A stretch of 6,757 nt of DNA from an uncultured bacterium (lineage in GTDB: Bacteria; Bacteroidota; Bacteroidia; Chitinophagales; Chitinophagaceae). Numbering within the stretch: position 1 is the first letter of the stretch; every line of letters begins with the position of its first letter. A model generated the notes under the pieces. That model searched no databases, was not told the DNA's origin, and saw only the letters and a program-made list of their open reading frames with translations. The DNA is taken from NCBI GenBank assembly GCA_903957405.1, contig CAJBPC010000730.1:1-6757 (forward strand), written 5' to 3'. Both the position numbers and the translations under genes were made by a program. This document shows, in pieces, positions 4,909-6,757 of this stretch.

Positions 4909-6468
4909 TTACTTGCGGGTATTCTGTCGAGACTTTCCAAAATGGTTGCCGTTCCGGAATCCATTTCCTTCTTGGCTGCCCACACGATCCATGGCACAGC
5001 GGAAACCGATGGTGGAACTGGATTGTTCTTCTTCCATATAGCGTCTGGTACCCGGACCGAGCCAATAGGGGCGGTCATTCCAGCTACCCCCTTTGAAGAC
5101 GCGGGATCTGTCGCTTATGAGCGTGGTCTTGCCATAACCATATTGAGCCTTCGACGTGGAGTCACCATCCTTGAAGTTGATCACGTTTCCGCGCTGATAG
5201 TTCCGGCGGTTTTTGCTTTCTTCGTCTGTGACCGTGACGTATTTCACCCTTCCAAGGCTGTCGCGCTGGGGTTGGCCATTCGCGTCAAGGTCGAGTTTTT
5301 TGAATTCGTTACCGCGGAAAGGGTTCAAGTCATCGACATCCATATTGGAAAGCGGACGATAGACGTCAGCTACCCACTCATTGACATTACCTGACATGTT
5401 GAACAATCCGAATCCATTTGGATAGAACGCTTCAATCATGGCCGGTCCAGATGCATTATCATTCAGACCGCCAGCGACACCCATGTAATCACCACTACCG
5501 CGTTTGAAGTTCGCCATGAACTTTCCCTGCCAGCTTCCGCTGCGGGAATCACGCAGTCCGTTCACGTTTTGCGACCATGAATATACCTGTTTGTTCATGA
5601 TCAATTCCTCCCCGCGGCCTTGGTCTTTGGTCTTTTTGCGGGGGTTCTGGGTGATGAGTCCGAGTGCGGCATATTCCCACTCCGCTTCCGTAGGAAGACG
5701 ATATTCAGGAAGCAGTATGCCGTCTTCGAATTTTACGAAATTCCTAGGTTTGCCGTTCGCATCCACCAGCGGATTGCTCTTGGAGTTGGGTTTGCCGGGC
5801 ATGGGAGAATAGAGCCCCATCAGGTAGGATTTGGTCGTGAAGGTTTCTTCTCCCTGGCCCTGGATCGTCTTAAGCTGATTCTTGTTGATATAGCCCTTTT
5901 GGACGAGGATCAGTTCGTTCACCCTTGAACTCCTCCAGATGCAGAAGTCGTTCGCCTGTTTCCAGGATACGCCGACCACGGGGTATTCATTGTAAGATGG
6001 GTGGCGGAAATAATACTCCACGAGGGGCTCGAATGCCGCCAGCTCGCTGCGCCATACCAATGTGTCGGGCTTTGCGCCATCCACGACTTTGCTGTATTGT
6101 GGATCATCGAAGGTATTCTCCACCCAATAGAGATATTCCCTGTAGTGTACGTTGGCGACCTCGGTACGATCGATGTAGAAAGAGGAGACAGTCAGCCTGC
6201 GCGGGACATTGTTCCAATCACCCATCACGTCCTCTTCAGTAGCACCCATGGTAAAGGTACCGCCCTGGACAAAAACCAGTCCCGGACCAATGTTCTGTTC
6301 CTTTTCCTTTGGCACGCTGAAGCCTGCCATATTCTTGTCATTGTAATTCCATCCGGTGACGGAGGACTTCTCATACTTCTTGCCAAAAGGTCCGCCGTTC
6401 TTGCAGGAAACGAAGACCGAAGTGACCGCAAGAACGAGAAAAAGGCTTTTCAGGTTCGGAAATTGCAT
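4909..6468 (-). CDS. gldJ: Gliding motility / type IX secretion lipoprotein GldJ (FGE-sulfatase fold)
   Basis: This 519-residue lipoprotein has a signal peptide ending VFVSC, with the lipid-anchored Cys at 22. KNGG follows, with no acidic surface-export signal, as expected for a periplasm-facing lipoprotein. SSVTGWNYNDK (35-45) and GPGLVFVQGGTFTMG (61-75) open the FGE-sulfatase-type domain. VMGDWNNVP (81-89) and SFYIDRTEVAN (96-106) favour GldJ over its relative GldK. Further fold motifs are YRLPTEAEWEYAA (256-268), GLFNMSGNVNEWVAD (354-368), RVFKGGSWNDR (456-466) and IGFRCAM (487-493). The two cysteines used for catalysis in true FGE are absent (Asp465 and Leu470 by motif alignment), so a structural role is likely. 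In flavobacteria GldJ is needed for gliding and stabilises GldK of the type IX machine. The tail 494-519 is rich in Gly, Asn, Arg and Lys. It is divergent from porU, its usual partner locus. Automatic annotation might call it a SUMF1/EgtB/PvdO family protein. Confidence 0.92.
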   Translation of the reverse strand: MQFPNLKSLFLVLAVTSVFVSCKNGGPFGKKYEKSSVTGWNYNDKNMAGFSVPKEKEQNIGPGLVFVQGGTFTMGATEEDVMGDWNNVPRRLTVSSFYIDRTEVANVHYREYLYWVENTFDDPQYSKVVDGAKPDTLVWRSELAAFEPLVEYYFRHPSYNEYPVVGVSWKQANDFCIWRSSRVNELILVQKGYINKNQLKTIQGQGEETFTTKSYLMGLYSPMPGKPNSKSNPLVDANGKPRNFVKFEDGILLPEYRLPTEAEWEYAALGLITQNPRKKTKDQGRGEELIMNKQVYSWSQNVNGLRDSRSGSWQGKFMANFKRGSGDYMGVAGGLNDNASGPAMIEAFYPNGFGLFNMSGNVNEWVADVYRPLSNMDVDDLNPFRGNEFKKLDLDANGQPQRDSLGRVKYVTVTDEESKNRRNYQRGNVINFKDGDSTSKAQYGYGKTTLISDRSRVFKGGSWNDRPYWLGPGTRRYMEEEQSSSTIGFRCAMDRVGSQEGNGFRNGNHFGKSRQNTRK

Positions 6469-6508
6469 GTTGCTGGATTTGTGCTATGAATTGAACGGAT
6501 ATTAAACT

Positions 6509-6539
6509 CAAAAAGTATACCAATATCCGGCTACTGCAA
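6509..6539 (-). promoter_or_regulatory. Candidate gldJ promoter (-33 TTG, -7 TACTTTTTG)
   Basis: On the minus strand a TTG (6539-6537) is followed after 19 bases by TACTTTTTG (6517-6509). This is the Bacteroidota -33/-7 arrangement, except for one extra T in the -7 box. The predicted message would have a leader of roughly 35 nt before the gldJ ATG at 6468. The extra T makes this tentative. Confidence 0.35.
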
Positions 6540-6615
6540 GATATCGTTTGGCGAATTTAGGTCATTCAAAAGAATCAACCATGCTTTTCAAGCCTCAAAT
6601 ATGTTTATGATTCGC

Positions 6616-6623
6616 TAAATTTG
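6616..6623 (+). promoter_or_regulatory. Candidate porU -7 box (TAAATTTG)
   Basis: TAAATTTG matches TAnnTTTG exactly and ends 15 bases before the porU ATG. No TTG is found at the -33 position, so recognition would rest mainly on the -7 box. The implied leader is about 11 nt. Confidence 0.4.
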
Positions 6624-6638
6624 ACCGACTCCTCCCGA

Positions 6639-6757
6639 ATGACAAGATTCCCGGCTTTCGTGATGTGCATGCTCCTTTCTTTGGTTTCCAGGGGGCAGCG
6701 GACCTATACCGATCTTTCGGTGCTGGCGACGGGTGACTGGTATCAGGTAGCCGTCAC
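6639..6757 (+). CDS. porU: Type IX secretion system sortase PorU, N-terminal fragment (3' truncated by window edge)
   Basis: Only 39 codons are present. Residues 1-19 make a short signal peptide with a hydrophobic core (FVMCMLLSLV), and cleavage is likely after SRG, leaving Gln20. The next residues, QRTYTDLSVLATGDWYQVAV, closely resemble the mature start of PorU proteins, where a serine-rich segment leads to a GxWY-(K/Q)-(I/V) motif. PorU is a gingipain-like C25-family peptidase at the cell surface that removes the C-terminal sorting domain of type IX cargo and attaches cargo to the surface. The catalytic domain is outside the window. The identification is supported by the divergent gldJ, a known neighbour. 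The frame is open back to a stop at 6558; a TTG at 6621 is possible, but the ATG at 6639 fits the signal peptide best. Confidence 0.82.
   Translation, partial: MTRFPAFVMCMLLSLVSRGQRTYTDLSVLATGDWYQVAV

Noticed and set aside
4942..5394. Plus-strand frames opposite gldJ (also 5504-5812, 5620-5928, 5925-6242, 6001-6489)
   Set aside because: All lie opposite a continuous 519-residue protein with family motifs from end to end.
4909..6468. Considered GldK or an active sulfatase-maturing FGE for this gene
   Set aside because: VMGDWNNVP, the SSVTGW opening, the ending and the porU neighbour fit GldJ better, and the catalytic cysteines are missing.
1..6757. CRISPR array, tRNA, rRNA, insertion sequence or phage attachment site
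   Set aside because: I saw no regularly spaced direct repeats, no clover-leaf signature, no transposase motifs and no terminal inverted repeats with target duplications.

Overview
The window looks like a chromosomal piece of a Bacteroidota genome, most likely from the Chitinophagaceae or a near relative. This rests on a SusD-like protein followed by two SusE-type lipoproteins, a GldJ lipoprotein beside the start of PorU (type IX secretion), Bacteroidota-style TAnnTTTG promoter boxes, and the lack of strong Shine-Dalgarno sites. The family assignment comes from protein style and is an inference.

Layout. (1) Bases 1-2744, plus strand: the 3' end of a polysaccharide-uptake operon. It holds the C-terminal part of a SusD-like glycan-binding lipoprotein (its start lies left of the window) and two paralogous SusE-family lipoproteins, the first with one C-terminal binding module and the second with two in tandem. 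Gaps of 19 and 21 bp indicate one transcript, which ends at a strong hairpin near 2783-2818. (2) Bases 2745-3037: convergent spacer with a second hairpin serving the minus strand; no gene is seen. (3) Bases 4837-3038, minus strand: murF (peptidoglycan precursor ligase) followed by a small DUF983 membrane protein with two CxxC pairs. (4) Bases 6468-4909, minus strand: gldJ, a periplasmic lipoprotein with a formylglycine-generating-enzyme (FGE) fold, separated from murF by a hairpin. (5) Bases 6469-6638: divergent promoter region. (6) Bases 6639-6757, plus strand: the first 39 codons of porU, the type IX secretion sortase, cut by the right edge.

Functionally there are two units. The sus genes would bind and import an oligosaccharide at the outer membrane; a starch-like substrate is suggested only by the SusD/SusE subfamily. 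The gldJ/porU pair belongs to type IX secretion and gliding. murF and the DUF983 gene are housekeeping neighbours.

No wholly new system is visible. The most interesting signals are the mosaic relationship of the three SusE modules, the loss of the catalytic cysteines in the FGE-like domain of GldJ, the promoter -7 boxes lying almost on the start codons of murF and the DUF983 gene, and the contrasting export signals of the lipoproteins.
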